From Adenophora triphylla var. japonica (lineage: Eukaryota; Streptophyta; Magnoliopsida; Asterales; Campanulaceae), in the NCBI GenBank assembly GCA_022495995.1, contig JAFEMH010001479.1, positions 163,501-227,500 on the forward strand: a stretch of 64,000 nucleotides of DNA, in the 5' to 3' direction. The translations under genes were made by a program, and so were the position numbers. The notes beneath the pieces were generated by a model. The model was not told where the DNA came from. It was given only the letters and a program-made list of their open reading frames with translations, and did no database searches. Shown here piece after piece: positions 9,701-20,866 of the stretch. How positions within the stretch are numbered: position 1 is the first letter of the stretch; each line of letters begins with the position of its first letter.

Positions 9701-12700
9701 CTTATATGCTTGAGGTTTCGACTCCTATGGGAGAGTGCCTCACTTCTTCTTTGGTATATTATGGATGTGATGAGCCAGATTTAGTAGAGTGCCTACTTTT
9801 GTCTTTGATGCGGATAAGTCTATGTTTGGCATACATGTTATTTCTGCTTTAAAGGCTAGAAAAATGCTTTCTAAGGGGTGTGCGGGGTATTTGGCTTATG
9901 CGGTAGATTCAAGTAAGAAGTCCCCTGAATTAGCTCACGTCCCCATTATAAATGAATTTGGTGATGTGTTTTCCACAGAGTACTCTATGCCTCCTGATAG
10001 GGAGGTCAAGTTTTGTATTGATCTAGTGCCCGATACTTCACTTATCTATAAAGCACCCTATAGAATGGCTCCGGCTGAGTTGTGGGAGTTAAAGACTCAA
10101 TTGCAAGAGTTGTTAGACCGGGGATTTATCCGTCCAAGTGTGTCTCCGTGGGGAGCGCCTATTTTGTTTGTCCGAAAGAAAGATGGCACCTTGAGATTGT
10201 GTATAGATTACCGTCTGTTGAACCAAGTAACCATCAAGAACAAATATCCTCTCTCGCACATTGATGACCTATTTGATCAACTCCAAGGTTCCGTTATCTA
10301 CTCAAAGCTTGATTTGAGAAGCGGATACCATCAGTTGAAGATTAGACCAGATGACATTTCCAAGACAGCTTTCAGGACAAGATATGGTCACTATGAGTTC
10401 GTGGTTATGCCTTTTGGTTTGACTAACGCTCTGGCCGTATTCATGGATATGATAAACCGCATCTTCAAGCCGTACCTTGACAGATTTGTAGTGGTTTTCA
10501 TTGATGATATCCTTGTTTATTCCAAGTCCCGGGAGGAGCATGAGACTCATTTGAGGATTGTTCTCTCTCTTCTTCGTGAAAAGTAATTGTTCGCCAAGTT
10601 CAGCAAGTGCGAGTTTTGGCTCGAGCAGATATCTTTCTTGGGGCACGTGGTTTCTAGCTTGGGGATATCCATTGATCCTTCCAAGATTGAAGCCGTTGTC
10701 AATTGGAATCAACCTTCAACTGTGACAGAGGTTCGTAGCTTTCTTGGGTTAACGGGGTACTACAGAAGGTTCATCGAGGGTTTTTCTCGCATTGCAACTC
10801 CGTTAACTAGATTGACTCGGAAAGATGTATCTTTTGTATGGGATTATAAATGTGAAGCAAGTTTTAATGAGTTGAAGAAAAGGTTGACATCAGCTCCTGT
10901 TCTTACCCTTCCGGATGGTTGCGAGAATTTTGTCATTTTCAGTGACGCCTCGAAGGAGGGTTTGGGGTGTGTTCTAATGCAAGGTGGGAAGTGATTGCTT
11001 ATGCCTCTCGGAAGTTGTCACCGGCTGAACAGAATTACCCTATCCATGACATGGAATTGGCTGCGATTATTTTTGCATTGCACAAATGGAAACACTATAT
11101 TTATGGGGGGAGATTTGAGATCTTCACGGACCATAAGAGCTTGAAGTATTTGTTTACACAAAAAGAGTTGAATAATCGACAAAGAAGATGGTTAGAATTC
11201 TTGAAGGATTTTGATTGTGTGATTTCATATCATTCGGGAAAAGCAAATGTAGTTGCGGATGCGATGAGTCGAAAAGCTTACTTATCAACTTTGAGTTCCC
11301 GAGAGTCAAGACCTGAGTTGATTTTTGCGAATGTCCGAGCTGTTCCAACTTTGCATGGAGATTTGATGGAAGCTCAACAAATTGACCCGAAGTTGAAGAA
11401 AATTTTGGGACAAGTTCAAGATGGTAAAGCCGGGGAATTTGCGTTGAATAGGGATGGCATTTTAACTTTCCAAGGCCGGATTTGTGTTCCTTCATCACCG
11501 GAGATCAAGAGGAGTGTTCTAGAGGATGGTCATAAGTCTAAATTTGCCATTCATCCGGGTAGTACAAAAATGTATCAAGACTTGAAACGAGGATATTGGT
11601 GGAATGGGATGTAGAGAGAGATAGATGATTTCGTGTCTAAATGTTTAACTTGTCAACAAGTTAAAGCTGAGCATCAGAGACCGGCGGGGCTAATTCAACC
11701 ATTAGACATTCCGGAGTGGAAATGGGAAGGGATTTCAATGGATTTTGTAATGGGTTTGCCTCTTACCGCAAAGAAGATGGATACTATTTGGGTTATCCTG
11801 GATAGATTGACGAAATTAGCTCATTTTCTTCCCGTGTCAACTAAATTTTTGATGGAGAGGTTAGCTCAGTTGTATATGAAAGATATTGTTAGACTTTATG
11901 GAGTTCTAGTTAGCATCGTTTTAGATACAAATTCGAGATTCACTTCTATATTTTGGAGGGCATTACATGAAGCTTTGGGATCTAAATTATGTTTTAGCAC
12001 GGCGTTTCATCCTCAAACAGATGGGCAGATGAAACAAAATATTCATATACTTGAGGATATGCTTCGGGCTTATGTAATGGATTTTCAGTTGTCTTGGGAG
12101 GATCATCTACCGTTGGTTGAGTTCGCCTACAACAACAGTTATCAATCTAGCATTGAGATGGCTCCTTATGAAGCATTGTATGGTAGAAGGTACAGATCGC
12201 CTATGTGTTGGAATGAGGTTGGTGAAGCTAAACATTGGGTTTCGAATTTGGTTAGAGATTCGACGGAAAAGATCAGGGTAATCTGAGATCGGTTGAAGAC
12301 GGCTCAGAGTAGGTAGAAGAGCTACGCCGACAATAGAAGATGGGACTTATCTTTCCAAGTTGGTGACTTAGTTTTCTTGAAGATTTCTCCGAGTACTGGG
12401 ATAAAAAGGTTTGGGAATAAAGGGAAACTAGCTCCAAGGTTTATTGGGCCATTTGAGATTATAGAGAAGATTGGGAAACTAGCTTACCGTTTAGCGTTGC
12501 CTCCATCTTTCTCCTTGCTTCATGATGTGTTCCATGTGTCAATGTTGAGGAAGTATTGTCATGATCCCTCCCATGTGTTGAGTTCACCTCTCGAAGAAAT
12601 TCAAGCGGATATGTCCTATGTTGAGGAACCTTTTAGAATCTTGGAGTTCCAAGTGAAAGAGTTGAGAACTAAAAGCATCCCGGTAGTGAAAGTTCTATGG

Positions 12701-12796
12701 AGGAATCATACCATTGAAGAGGCTACGTGGGAGCTAGAGACAGAGATGAGATAAAAGTACCCTTCGTTGTTTGAGAGTGCAAGTAAGTTTACCTAA
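9701..12796 (+). pseudogene. K1 pol: RT, RNase H, integrase, chromodomain, with several stops
   Basis: Order: VSTPMGE linker (9716 on), a frame change near 9789, RT with FIDDIL (about 10498), RNase H from about 10930, integrase with HPG and CLTCQQ zinc-finger remnants, and a chromodomain at about 12620-12754. Breaks: TAA at 10584, frameshift at about 10993, TAG at 11612, TGA at 12284, a further TAG near 12315, and TAA at 12752. Several fit C-to-T decay of CGA or CAG codons. The catalytic integrase Glu appears replaced by Lys (DGQMK where DGQ-S/T-E is usual), so integrase is dead even without the stops. Chromodomains in this group direct integration to heterochromatin. Part of this region is copied at 25678-26343. 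Confidence 0.85.
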
Positions 12797-12814
12797 AATT
12801 CGGGGCAAATTTTC

Positions 12815-12830
12815 TTTAAGGGGGAGTGAG
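12815..12830 (+). other. K1 polypurine tract
   Basis: TTTAAGGGGGAGTGAG lies immediately before the LTR start TGTCATGACC at 12831, the usual arrangement in Tekay/Del elements. Confidence 0.75.
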
Positions 12831-15112
12831 TGTCATGACCCCAATATTAGGCACTAATTTAGCACTCCTTGAGCACGTGGGGTTGGGTTGGTAGTATTTC
12901 ATTTTATGCCATTTATGCTATATGCTAAGTTTTATGTGTTCAAATATGTTTTAAATAACTTATGTGAATTTAGGGTGAAAAGGAATTAATTTTAATGCTA
13001 AAGGGTCTAAATGGAATAAAATATAAAGAGTGTAGTGAATTTATAATATTTGGAATTTTAAAGTATTAAGTTTATAAAGTGTGAGGCGCTTTGTTGTTAA
13101 AGTTGATAATCAAGGTTGTTAAGTTGGTAAAATAGGAAGGGAAGGGGCTTAGGTGACATAAGTGGAAGTCCTTTTTGTTAATTCCATGGAAATAGGTATT
13201 TGACTTCATTTTCTTCTTCTTCTTCTCTGTTAGTAGCCAAGGAAAGTACCAAACCCTAACTATCCTTCCAAAAATTCTACCACCTTTAATACTTCTTCGT
13301 TTTCAAATCCGTTTGCGGATTCTTGTTCATGGTGACGAGGGGATCGCGTAGAGCCGGTCAAATAATTATTCCATTTCGCACTATTTAGGTAAGTTATTAT
13401 GATTTCTTTCCAATTAATTGTGCATGGAATGTTTAAACTTGATAATGATGTTTTATAAAAGTTGTTTGGTATTTTGGAGTAATATAATGAAGTTGGAAAG
13501 TTAGTATGATGACCTAAGTCTTGGTTTTGTGGTTAATGGAAGTGTATGGGAGTAATTGGGTTGGTGTAAGTATGAAGGGTGGAATGGTATACTTGCATGG
13601 TGTTATGAACCAAGTTTCTTGTAATAAAATGGTTTTGGTTGAAGTGGTAATGAATTGGGATGGATTGTAATGGTTGGTATAAGTTTTGGTATTGTTTAGA
13701 GTCTGATTTGGTACCTTAAAACAGAGTAATTTTGGGTATATGTCAATTTGGTTTGGTTGCTGATGTTGTTCCAGCTCTATTCTGGTTTCTGAACAGAGTG
13801 CACGACTCATGCTCTATGGCACGAGTCGTGCACGAGTCGTCCCTTGGTATTTTCCTAAGTCGTGCCTAAGTGGGGACGAGTGTTTCTGGTGGGGTGTACA
13901 AGGGGCACGAGTCGTGCCCTGCCCTGCAGCCTTTGAATCATTTTCCAAGGCCTAGAAACCTATTCAACCTAGAACCAAAGTGAACCCTCTTGAACTATAA
14001 TTAAAGTAGAACACTTTAGCTACACAATGATGTCTTACTTGGTTAAAATGGAATTTTGGAAGAGCTTTAAATATTGTTTGGAAAATGCTTGGCAGCCTTT
14101 ATTTGTAACTTAACCAAAGTGAATCCAACTTGGTAATTTGAACTTGGACCATTATAGAGGTTATATATTGTTCCACATTGATCATGTAGGGCTAGTTTAT
14201 GATGCCTTGTTGCCTTACTTGAGTTCATATCCATGGGTTGTGATTTAAATAGTGTATGAAATGTATGTTGCAATATGTTATTGATTTAAACATGAGTATG
14301 ATTTACCATGTTGCTCTATTTCTTATCCCTTTGGTGGATTTCATTTCAAGTAACTATTATGTGCTTGAATTTGTGTTAATCAGCTGATGTTTAGGGGTAT
14401 AACGGAATACGATCAATTATGGAAAGTGTGACCTAATGTGATCGGATTACGTTATACCTGTGACTGTCCCCTTCTGTGGCCACAGATTGGGGTTATAGCA
14501 TCTGTATTGAGCCAAAAGCCTTACAGAGTTGCTAGTATCTTATAGGGTTCCCTGAAAAACGGGTCTTATAAGATGTGAATATTCTCAAGCAGTTCACAAA
14601 TGAGTGGAGTTTTATCTCCCAATGTTGTACGACTTATTTTCAGACGGGAAAAGGTAAACTAAGGTAATGTAAGGTGTTTACGGATTTTCCAATGTGTTAT
14701 ATTCACCTTGTATGTGTTGCATTTTACTTGGCATATTGTTGCATTCAAACTAACTTATTGAGATTAATTCTCACCCTTCTCCGTTTGATGTTTTAGATCG
14801 GCCTGAGACAGGAGGACCCGGCCAGTGAGGACGGGGAGGAGTTTGTACGAGTATTTTAGGTTGTTGGGTATGTATATGTCATGGTTGGGAGTTGTAGTTG
14901 TAATTTGGTTTAGCTCCTTGGTGGAGTTTGTGTATATATACAACTTTGTTTCAAACTTAAACTTTGTGAACTTTTGTAAATGTTGTAACTAAAGTTGGTT
15001 TTTAAAGTTAGTTCATGTTTTGTTTTTCTCCAAGTGGAGATGAGTTAAGTTATTGTTAGAGTGTGAATGTTAAAGTTGTGTTCTTTTTAGTTTAGTCCAA
15101 AGTTTTCAAAAG
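12831..15112 (+). repeat. K1 3' LTR (about 2.28 kb, right edge uncertain)
   Basis: Begins TGTCATGACCCCAATATT. A long non-coding sequence follows with no open frame of note. A palindrome cluster lies at 13799-13918. Its last 1.2 kb recurs at 26344-27589 in the copied block. The expected CA terminus and target duplication are not evident, so the end may be truncated. Confidence 0.65.
13799..13918. promoter_or_regulatory. K1 LTR palindrome cluster
   Basis: The 13-mer GCACGAGTCGTGC and variants occur at 13800-13812, 13819-13831, 13830-13842, about 13857 (half site), about 13876 (half site) and 13905-13917. The last extends to GGGCACGAGTCGTGCCC, a perfect 17-bp odd palindrome. Centre spacings are about 19, 11, 23, 21 and 31 bp. 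Confidence 0.6.
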
Positions 15113-16241
15113 ATGCAGGTGGTCTTTCCTAGTAAGTGCCTCCTTAACGTCTGCCAAGCCCATTTTATCAACATTTATTATTTCCTTAGAACTGCCCTTC
15201 CTTTTCTTTACCCTTGCTCCCCCAGATGGTGCCTCCATTTCTTTCTTAGGCACCACCAACTGTTGGCTAGCTTAGGTTTGTCCCACAAAATCTTGAAGGT
15301 CTTTCAAGGAAAATGCAGCTGTGGATTTTGAAGCTGTCGAAAATAGAGTACACGCTATGGGATGGAGGCAAAATCCAAATGCAAAAAGAAAATTCTTTGG
15401 ACAAGTAGAATCTTACCAGTGGACATCTCGGTAGATGGTGGTATCTCTTGTTCCTCAGAAACAGCTCTTGCTTCAAATGGCTTGAAGGATCGCTCCTCCT
15501 CTAAAAACTCCAACAATCTCTTCATCTTATCTATGGTCTCGATAGAAGGTGGGAAAAGCTTCGCCTAATCAATAGCTGCAAAGACAAACAGAGAAATTAC
15601 AAATTCAAGTAAGTGGGGGAAATAAAGAAAACAGAAGTTTTAAAGAGGATACCTTCCCTATTCCATCCCGTTGCCAAGAAGTCTCCTTCCTCCAAAGAAT
15701 CCTTCTCAACAAATAAATATCTCGACTTCTAACCCCTATCGTTTACCGTCACTCTCAAAAATAGCGGTTTCATTCCAGACCTGGTTTTAAAAAGATACCT
15801 CGTAGAGCCAAAAATTTGGAGCTCATATATGAAGGCTATTTCTCTCAAACCTATATCTAACCCAAATTCCTGATTCACCCTCAGAACACAAGAGAAAATC
15901 CTCCAAACCATGGGCATTATTTAGACGAAAGCCAAATTCGTTTTTCTAAAAAACTCAGTTATCAACGAAGGGAAGGGATATGAAAAACATAGGTCAAAGG
16001 GATATTCGTAAAAACAGACCCACTGTGGAGACACAAAATCAGCCTTAATGAACACATCGAAAGGCCTGAAGATGGTAGAATCTGCGAAGCATCTTCGATC
16101 CTTAACGGATTCGATGTGCTCATTGTTGAAAATAAAAACCTCTTCATCAGGTTTCGCTAGCAAGCCCTCGCAAGAGAAATCCCCATCCTCGCTCAAGCTC
16201 AGAGGATTTCTTAGAGCCTTGCCTTTTTTTGGTTTAACCAT
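15113..16241 (-). pseudogene. T2 antisense spliced gene, truncated by K1
   Basis: ATG at 16241 (MVKPKKGKA). Exon 1 runs to 15653 with the FYEYPF/SYPFPSL and MPMVWRI strings, matching T1 exon 1. Introns at 15576-15652 (77 bp) and 15334-15416 (83 bp) have GT and AG ends at positions equivalent to T1 introns 1 and 2. Exon 3 is cut at 15113 by K1. In-frame stops lie near 15921, 15729 and 15273. The conserved intron sites in a second copy support real splicing of the ancestral gene. Confidence 0.7.
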
Positions 16242-16469
16242 ATTTTCAAAAAAGGAAAAGAGAGAGGGAAAGATTTTACCTTGGAGAAATTCACCGTCGT
16301 GAAGAAGATGGAAGGAACGTTGAGAAAGTGAAGAGGGAAGCGAAAGGAAGCTCAGTTAAAAACCCTAGATCCTCGTTATTTACGCTAATTAAGACGGATT
16401 AAACTCGTCAACTGCCATGTCTCCTCAAGTTAATTAAATTGCCAAAGCTTCTGGAAGGTAGTAGAAAAA

Positions 16470-16511
16470 CTGCCTATTTAAATTCATTAAAAGACAGTTT
16501 TTGGGGACAAT
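16470..16511. promoter_or_regulatory. T2 antisense TATA-like box and polypurine tract
   Basis: On the minus strand AATTTAAATAGG (about 16470-16485) precedes the antisense ATG by about 230 bp. On the plus strand TTTTTGGGGACAAT (16497-16511) is the polypurine tract just before the LTR. Confidence 0.45.
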
Positions 16512-17069
16512 TGTTGTGGGTAAATTCAGGATCGCTACATCTTGAAAAGTTGCCAGCATGTCATCATCTTCGAAACCGTGGTCAAGGTAAAACTCACTTA
16601 GATAATTAAATCATTATTTAATTATTTTTATTATATCTTTAATTACAGGTAAATAGAACGTGGGAAAAACCTATTTCGTGGACTCACTTCAACGGTTGAA
16701 AGACCAAGTCAAGACCAAGATAGTAAGGCCGAGATTTTAGGAAAGTTTGTTAGGGTTTTGTTATCTTCAGTTATCTTTTTCTATTTAAAGGATTAAATGG
16801 CTGGAACACACACACACAATTCACGAACACATTATTGTAATCCGCCATAGCTCCAATATTTGTAACCCATCAAAAGATCAATACTACCGTTTGGGACGAA
16901 GGTGACCATTACCTTCCGAGGTTTTGTGCCGGTGAGATAGTTGTCTCAAGGGCTTTCCTCGTTACATGATCGAGTCATCTTATATTCATTGTTACACCGA
17001 TTATACTCCATTGTACCTTCCTCAAACTTGTTTCGATTTATATTACATTTGATTGTTTTTTACCAAAAT
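16512..17069 (+). repeat. T2 3' LTR (about 558 bp)
   Basis: Starts TGTTGTGGGTAAATTCAGGA. It is collinear with the T3 LTRs (571 bp) but lost its last bases. A short CA run lies at 16808-16818. Confidence 0.8.
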
Positions 17070-17265
17070 TATTATCGTCCCTATAAGTTCCATCTGCAAT
17101 ACTTAAAATCCATTTAGAGAATTTTTGAAGCTCCAATCCACTTGGATCATTCTCGATAGCTTTAAGTCGCATATTTTTTGTAAGCATCAAAACCTTACAA
17201 TGCGACCATAAATGTGATAAATTGATTGTAACATATATGATAAAGTACATAATTAATTTGGGTCA
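17070..17265 (-). pseudogene. PIF1/Helitron-type helicase fragment
   Basis: On the minus strand the frame from 17250 reads INLSHLW, then LTKNMRL and LQKFSKWIL-IADGTY. This resembles the C-terminal helicase region of plant PIF1-like proteins and Helitron Rep-Hel proteins, where LT-x-NMR is a conserved helicase string and a W-I/L-L-x-IGDG string follows. Only about 60 codons are present, cut on the left by the T2 LTR. No Helitron terminus is visible, so whether this is a captured host gene or a Helitron piece is open. Confidence 0.5.
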
Positions 17266-17379
17266 ACTCCCTATTACAAAGATCAAATTAATATTCCAGT
17301 CCAATTGTGTCAATTACATACGATTTAAGATAAGTCCTCATCCATGTCTTTACATTTCTGCGCAATATGGCTCATTACT

Positions 17380-17464
17380 AAATCAAAGCCCAACATAACC
17401 CTAATCAGATAATTAAAAAGAAGGACAAATAAATAGAAAGAAAGCCTAACCCTAACCCTAAACC
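17380..17464 (+). promoter_or_regulatory. Telo-box and site II-like promoter fragment
   Basis: CTAACCCTAACCCTAAACC (17446-17464) contains plant telo-box AACCCTAA units. AAGCCCA at 17388-17394 resembles site II elements. Beyond the T3 insertion the sequence continues at 23449 with a CT-rich stretch like a plant 5' UTR. Such combinations are common upstream of ribosomal-protein and cell-cycle genes. No downstream coding exon is seen, so this is a weak call. Confidence 0.3.
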
Positions 17465-18035
17465 TGTTTTGGTAAAAAACAGTCAATAGTAAAGAAATTC
17501 GAAATAAAGTTGAGGAAGGTGCAATGGAATATAATCGGTGTGACAATGAAACTAAGATGACCCGATCATGTAACGAGGAAAGCCCTTGAGATAACTATCT
17601 TGCCCGCACAAAACCTCGGGAGGTGAGTATGAGCACCTACCTTCCCAAACAATAGTATTGATCTTTTGAGTTACAAAGTTTGAAGCTATGGCGGATTACA
17701 ATTTGTTTGTGAACTGTGTATGAGTAATGCGTGCTTAGTGTTCCAGCCATGAGCCTTTAAATAGAGAAAATAACTGAAGATAAAATAAACCCTAACAAAC
17801 TTCCCTAGAATTTCGGCCTTGTTATCTCTATCTTGACTTGGTCTTCTCAACCGTTGAAATGGGTCCATGGAATTTGTTTTTCCCACATTCTTTTATACCT
17901 GTAATTAAATATATAACATAAATAATCAAATAATGAATTAATTATCTAAGTAAATTTTACCTTGTTCATGGGTTTGAAGATGATGACATGCTGTCACCCT
18001 GTCAAGATGTAGCAATCCTGAATTTACCCACAACA
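17465..18035 (-). repeat. T3 3' LTR (left copy, 571 bp)
   Basis: On + it starts TGTTTTGGTAAAAAACAG and ends TTTACCCACAACA, the inverse of the family's TGTTGTGGGTAAA...ACCAAAACA. The polypurine tract follows at 18036-18050. Confidence 0.92.
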
Positions 18036-18318
18036 ATTGTCCCCAAAAAACTGTCTTTAAATGAATTTAAATGGATGGTTTTTTCTACTTCCTTCTAGAA
18101 GCTTGGACGGTTAATTAATTTAGAGGGAGACGTGGCAGTTGAGGAGTTTAATCCCACTTAATTAGCATAACTACCAAGGATCTAGGGTTTTTAACCGAGT
18201 TCCTTTCACTTTCTTCTCCACTTTTCCAATCGTTTTCATCCATCTTCTTCACGGAGTTGATTTCTTCTCAAGGTAAAAGCTTTCCCTCTCTTTTTCCCCC
18301 TTTTTGCTTTTTTGAAAA

Positions 18319-18663
18319 ATGGTTAAGTCAAGAAAGGGCAAGGCTGCGAAAAACCCTCTGAGTTTGAACGAGGATGGGGGTTTTTCTTGCGAAGGCTTGT
18401 TGGCAAAACCAGATGAAGAGATCTGTATTTTTAACAACGAGCTCATCGAATCTGTCAAGGATCGACGATGCTTCCCGGATTCCACCATCTTTAGGTCTTT
18501 TGATGTATTTCTTAAGGCTGATTTCGTTTCTCCGCAATGGGTCTGTTTCTATGAATATCCCTTCACTCTAGGTTTCTCATATCCTTTCCCTACATTAATA
18601 ACTGAGTTTTTTAGAAAAACAAACTTGGCTTTCGTCCAACTAATGCCCATGGTTTGGAGGATT
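18319..18663 (+). pseudogene. T3 antisense gene fragment (exon 1)
   Basis: Starts MVKSRKGKAA and runs through FYEYPF/SYPFPTL to LMPMVWRI, matching T2 exon 1 from residue 1. It lies in + orientation because T3 is inverted. At 18664 it joins a second short copy of its own internal segment, then the inverted RNase H. Confidence 0.8.
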
Positions 18664-18716
18664 TTGTTTCTCCGAAATGGGTCTGTTTCTATGAATATAC
18701 CTGTATTGTTTTAATG
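18654..18716. repeat. Templated junction at the T3 internal deletion
   Basis: The string GATTTTGTTTCTCCGAAATG and onward (18660-18700) repeats the exon 1 segment at 18520-18560 with few changes. It is wedged between the end of the antisense fragment and the inverted RNase H sequence. The two joins share GATTT. Confidence 0.65.
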
Positions 18717-20866
18717 TTCATGTCTAGAGCCACGGTTAGGCCCACAATTAAGGCTTCGTATTCTGCTTCATTATTGGCGGCTTTAAAATCACAACTAATG
18801 GCCTGGGGTATGATGTCCCCTTGTGGCGATTTTAGGACAACACCTAGCCCTGTGCCCCTCATGTTAGAAGCACCATCTATTAATATAATCCACTTTCACA
18901 GGATGTTCCCATCTTGGAGTTGTTGGACTTCAAGTTCTACTTCCGGTTCCATGCTTGGACTAAAGTCTGCCACAAAGTCTGCAAGTGCTTGTGATTTTAT
19001 TGTTGTTCTAGGCTCATACTTAATGTCATAAGTGCTTAGTTGAACGGACCATTTGGCCATCCTTCCTGACATTTCTGGTTTTCTCATTACACTTTTTATC
19101 GGATAGTTAGTACGAATGACAATGATATGAGTTTTAAAATAATGCCTTAACTTAATTGAAGCAAAAATTAAAGCTAATATTAATTTTTCAAGGAGTGAAT
19201 ACCTGGTTTTCGAATAGAGCAGTGTTTTACTTACATAATATATCGGCTGCTGGATGCCATCTTGATCACGGACCAGGACGACACTAACTGTGGTTTCGGA
19301 GACAGCTAAGTAAACACATAATGGCTCACCTTCTTGAGGCTTTGAGAGTAGGGCAGGCGTTGACCGGTACAACTTTAAATCTTGAAAGGCTTGTTCATGC
19401 TTTTCTGTCCACTCGAATCTGGAATTCTTCTTCAAGATGTCATAGAATGGCTTGCATTTGTCTGAGGATTTTGAGATGAATCGATTCAATGCTGCCACTT
19501 TTCCTGTCAATCTTTGAACATCTTTGATGGACTTAGGTGACGTTAGATTGATGATGGATTTTATTTTCTCCGGGCTTGCTTCTATCCCTCTTTGCGTCAC
19601 CATGTAGCCCAAGAAATTTTCGGACTTCATGCCAAAATTGCATTTTGCTGGGTTCAGCTTCATGTTGAATTTGTCTAGGATGTCAAATGCTTGAGAAAGA
19701 TCCTGAATATGATCTTCAGCTTTCTTCGACTTTATCACCATATCGTCGATGTATACTTCCATGGTGTCCCCAATCTGCTCTTTGAACATCATGTTGACCA
19801 GCATCTGGTATGTAGCACCTGTATTTCTTAGTCCAAAAGGCATTGCAATATAACAATAAATACCTCTTGGGGTGATGAAGGCGGTGTCCTCTTGGTCGGA
19901 TGGTTCCATCTGGATTTGCTGGAATCCTGAAGACGCATCTAAGAAAGTCAACACTTCATGTCCAGAAGTAGCATCTACCAAAGTATCAATGAATGGCAAG
20001 GGGAAAGGATCTTTGGGACACACTTTGTTTAAGTCTGTGAAGTAGACACAAACTCTCCACTTGCCATTCTTCTTCTCTACCACCACCACATTTGCTAACC
20101 ATCTTGGGTATTCAACCTCCTTGATCATCTTAGCCTTGAGCAATTTGTCTACTTCTTCCTGAATGATTAGGTTCCTCTCCTGTGTGAACTTCCATCTCTT
20201 TTGGTGAATTGGTCTGAAGGATGGATCAATGTTGAGTTTGTGGGTGATGACATCTTTGCTGATGCCTATCATATCTTCATGCTTCCAGGCGAAGCTTTTA
20301 ATCCTGCTTTTTAAGAGGTTGACAAGATCTTCTTTGATTTCTGCTGGAACGTCTTGACCAATCAGCACCTTGAGATCTAGGTTTGAGGGGTCTAATGGTA
20401 TCTCTTTCACGTCATGCTCCTTCGCCTCCAGAACCTCACGGGCCTTTCTCTGTAATTTCTATGCCATCTTGGGAGATGTCGACGCCTTCCTGGAAGTCTT
20501 ATAACATTCTTTAGCTGACTGCTGATCACTGTAGACCTTAACAACTCCCCAGGGTGTCGGCATCTTGACACATTGATGATAGGTGGATGGCACTGCCTTC
20601 ATTCCATGGATCCAGGGTCTTTCCAAAATTACATTATAACAAGTTGCACTATCAATCACGCAGAATCTCTCAATGGAGTTGATACCTTCGACATAAATTG
20701 GAAGTGTAATTTCTCCCACTATGCTTTTGGTTTCTCCACTGAAACCCACGAGCACTAAGGTTCTTTTTACAATGCTATCTTCAGGGATCTTCATTTCCAT
20801 CAAGGCATCTAGCATAATGAGGTTTACAGAACTGCCCCATCTACTAGGATACGTCTGACTTTGCAA
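18717..20866 (-). pseudogene. T3 protease, RT, RNase H and start of second RNase H
   Basis: On the minus strand the protease region begins near 20866 (SSVNLI, after a frameshift in the LVDGGSS motif near 20840). A stop at 20459 is in frame with the RT frame at 20410-18896. RT is well kept, with MPFGLRNTGATYQ and YIDDMVIKS, intact at both catalytic Asp. RNase H follows with LADFVADF. After a stop at 18896 the frame-shifted start of the archaeal-type second RNase H continues to 18717, where it is cut off. Dual RNase H is a known Tat-lineage mark. Integrase is absent. Confidence 0.85.

Larger units (their letters stand above)
9701..15112 (+). mobile_element. K1: Ty3/gypsy chromovirus (Tekay/Del-like), 3' part
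   Basis: Starts abruptly in the protease/RT linker because G1 is inserted at 9701. It contains RT, RNase H, integrase and a C-terminal chromodomain, followed by a polypurine tract and an LTR starting TGTCATGACCCC, a start typical of the Tekay/Del group. The right flank (from about 15113) is antisense-gene sequence of T2, so K1 inserted into T2. I could not find a clean LTR end with CA, so the right boundary is uncertain by several bases. Confidence 0.8.
15113..17069 (+). mobile_element. T2: Tat-lineage element, right end
   Basis: Contains the antisense gene (exons 1-3), polypurine tract and 3' LTR of the same family as T1, T3 and T4. The left part is lost behind the K1 insertion. The LTR lacks its final CA: sequence changes after ACCAAAA at 17069 into helicase-like sequence. 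Confidence 0.8.

Noticed and set aside
10493..10520. K1 as an active element because FIDDIL is intact
   Set aside because: Several stops, a frameshift, and a replaced integrase catalytic Glu make it inactive.
13514..14273. Minus-strand frames in the K1 LTR and their copy at 26547
   Set aside because: Low-complexity composition, no conserved protein content, wholly inside non-coding LTR.
17446..17464. Interstitial telomere repeat
   Set aside because: Only about two and a half CCCTAAA-like units; a telo-box promoter element is the simpler reading.
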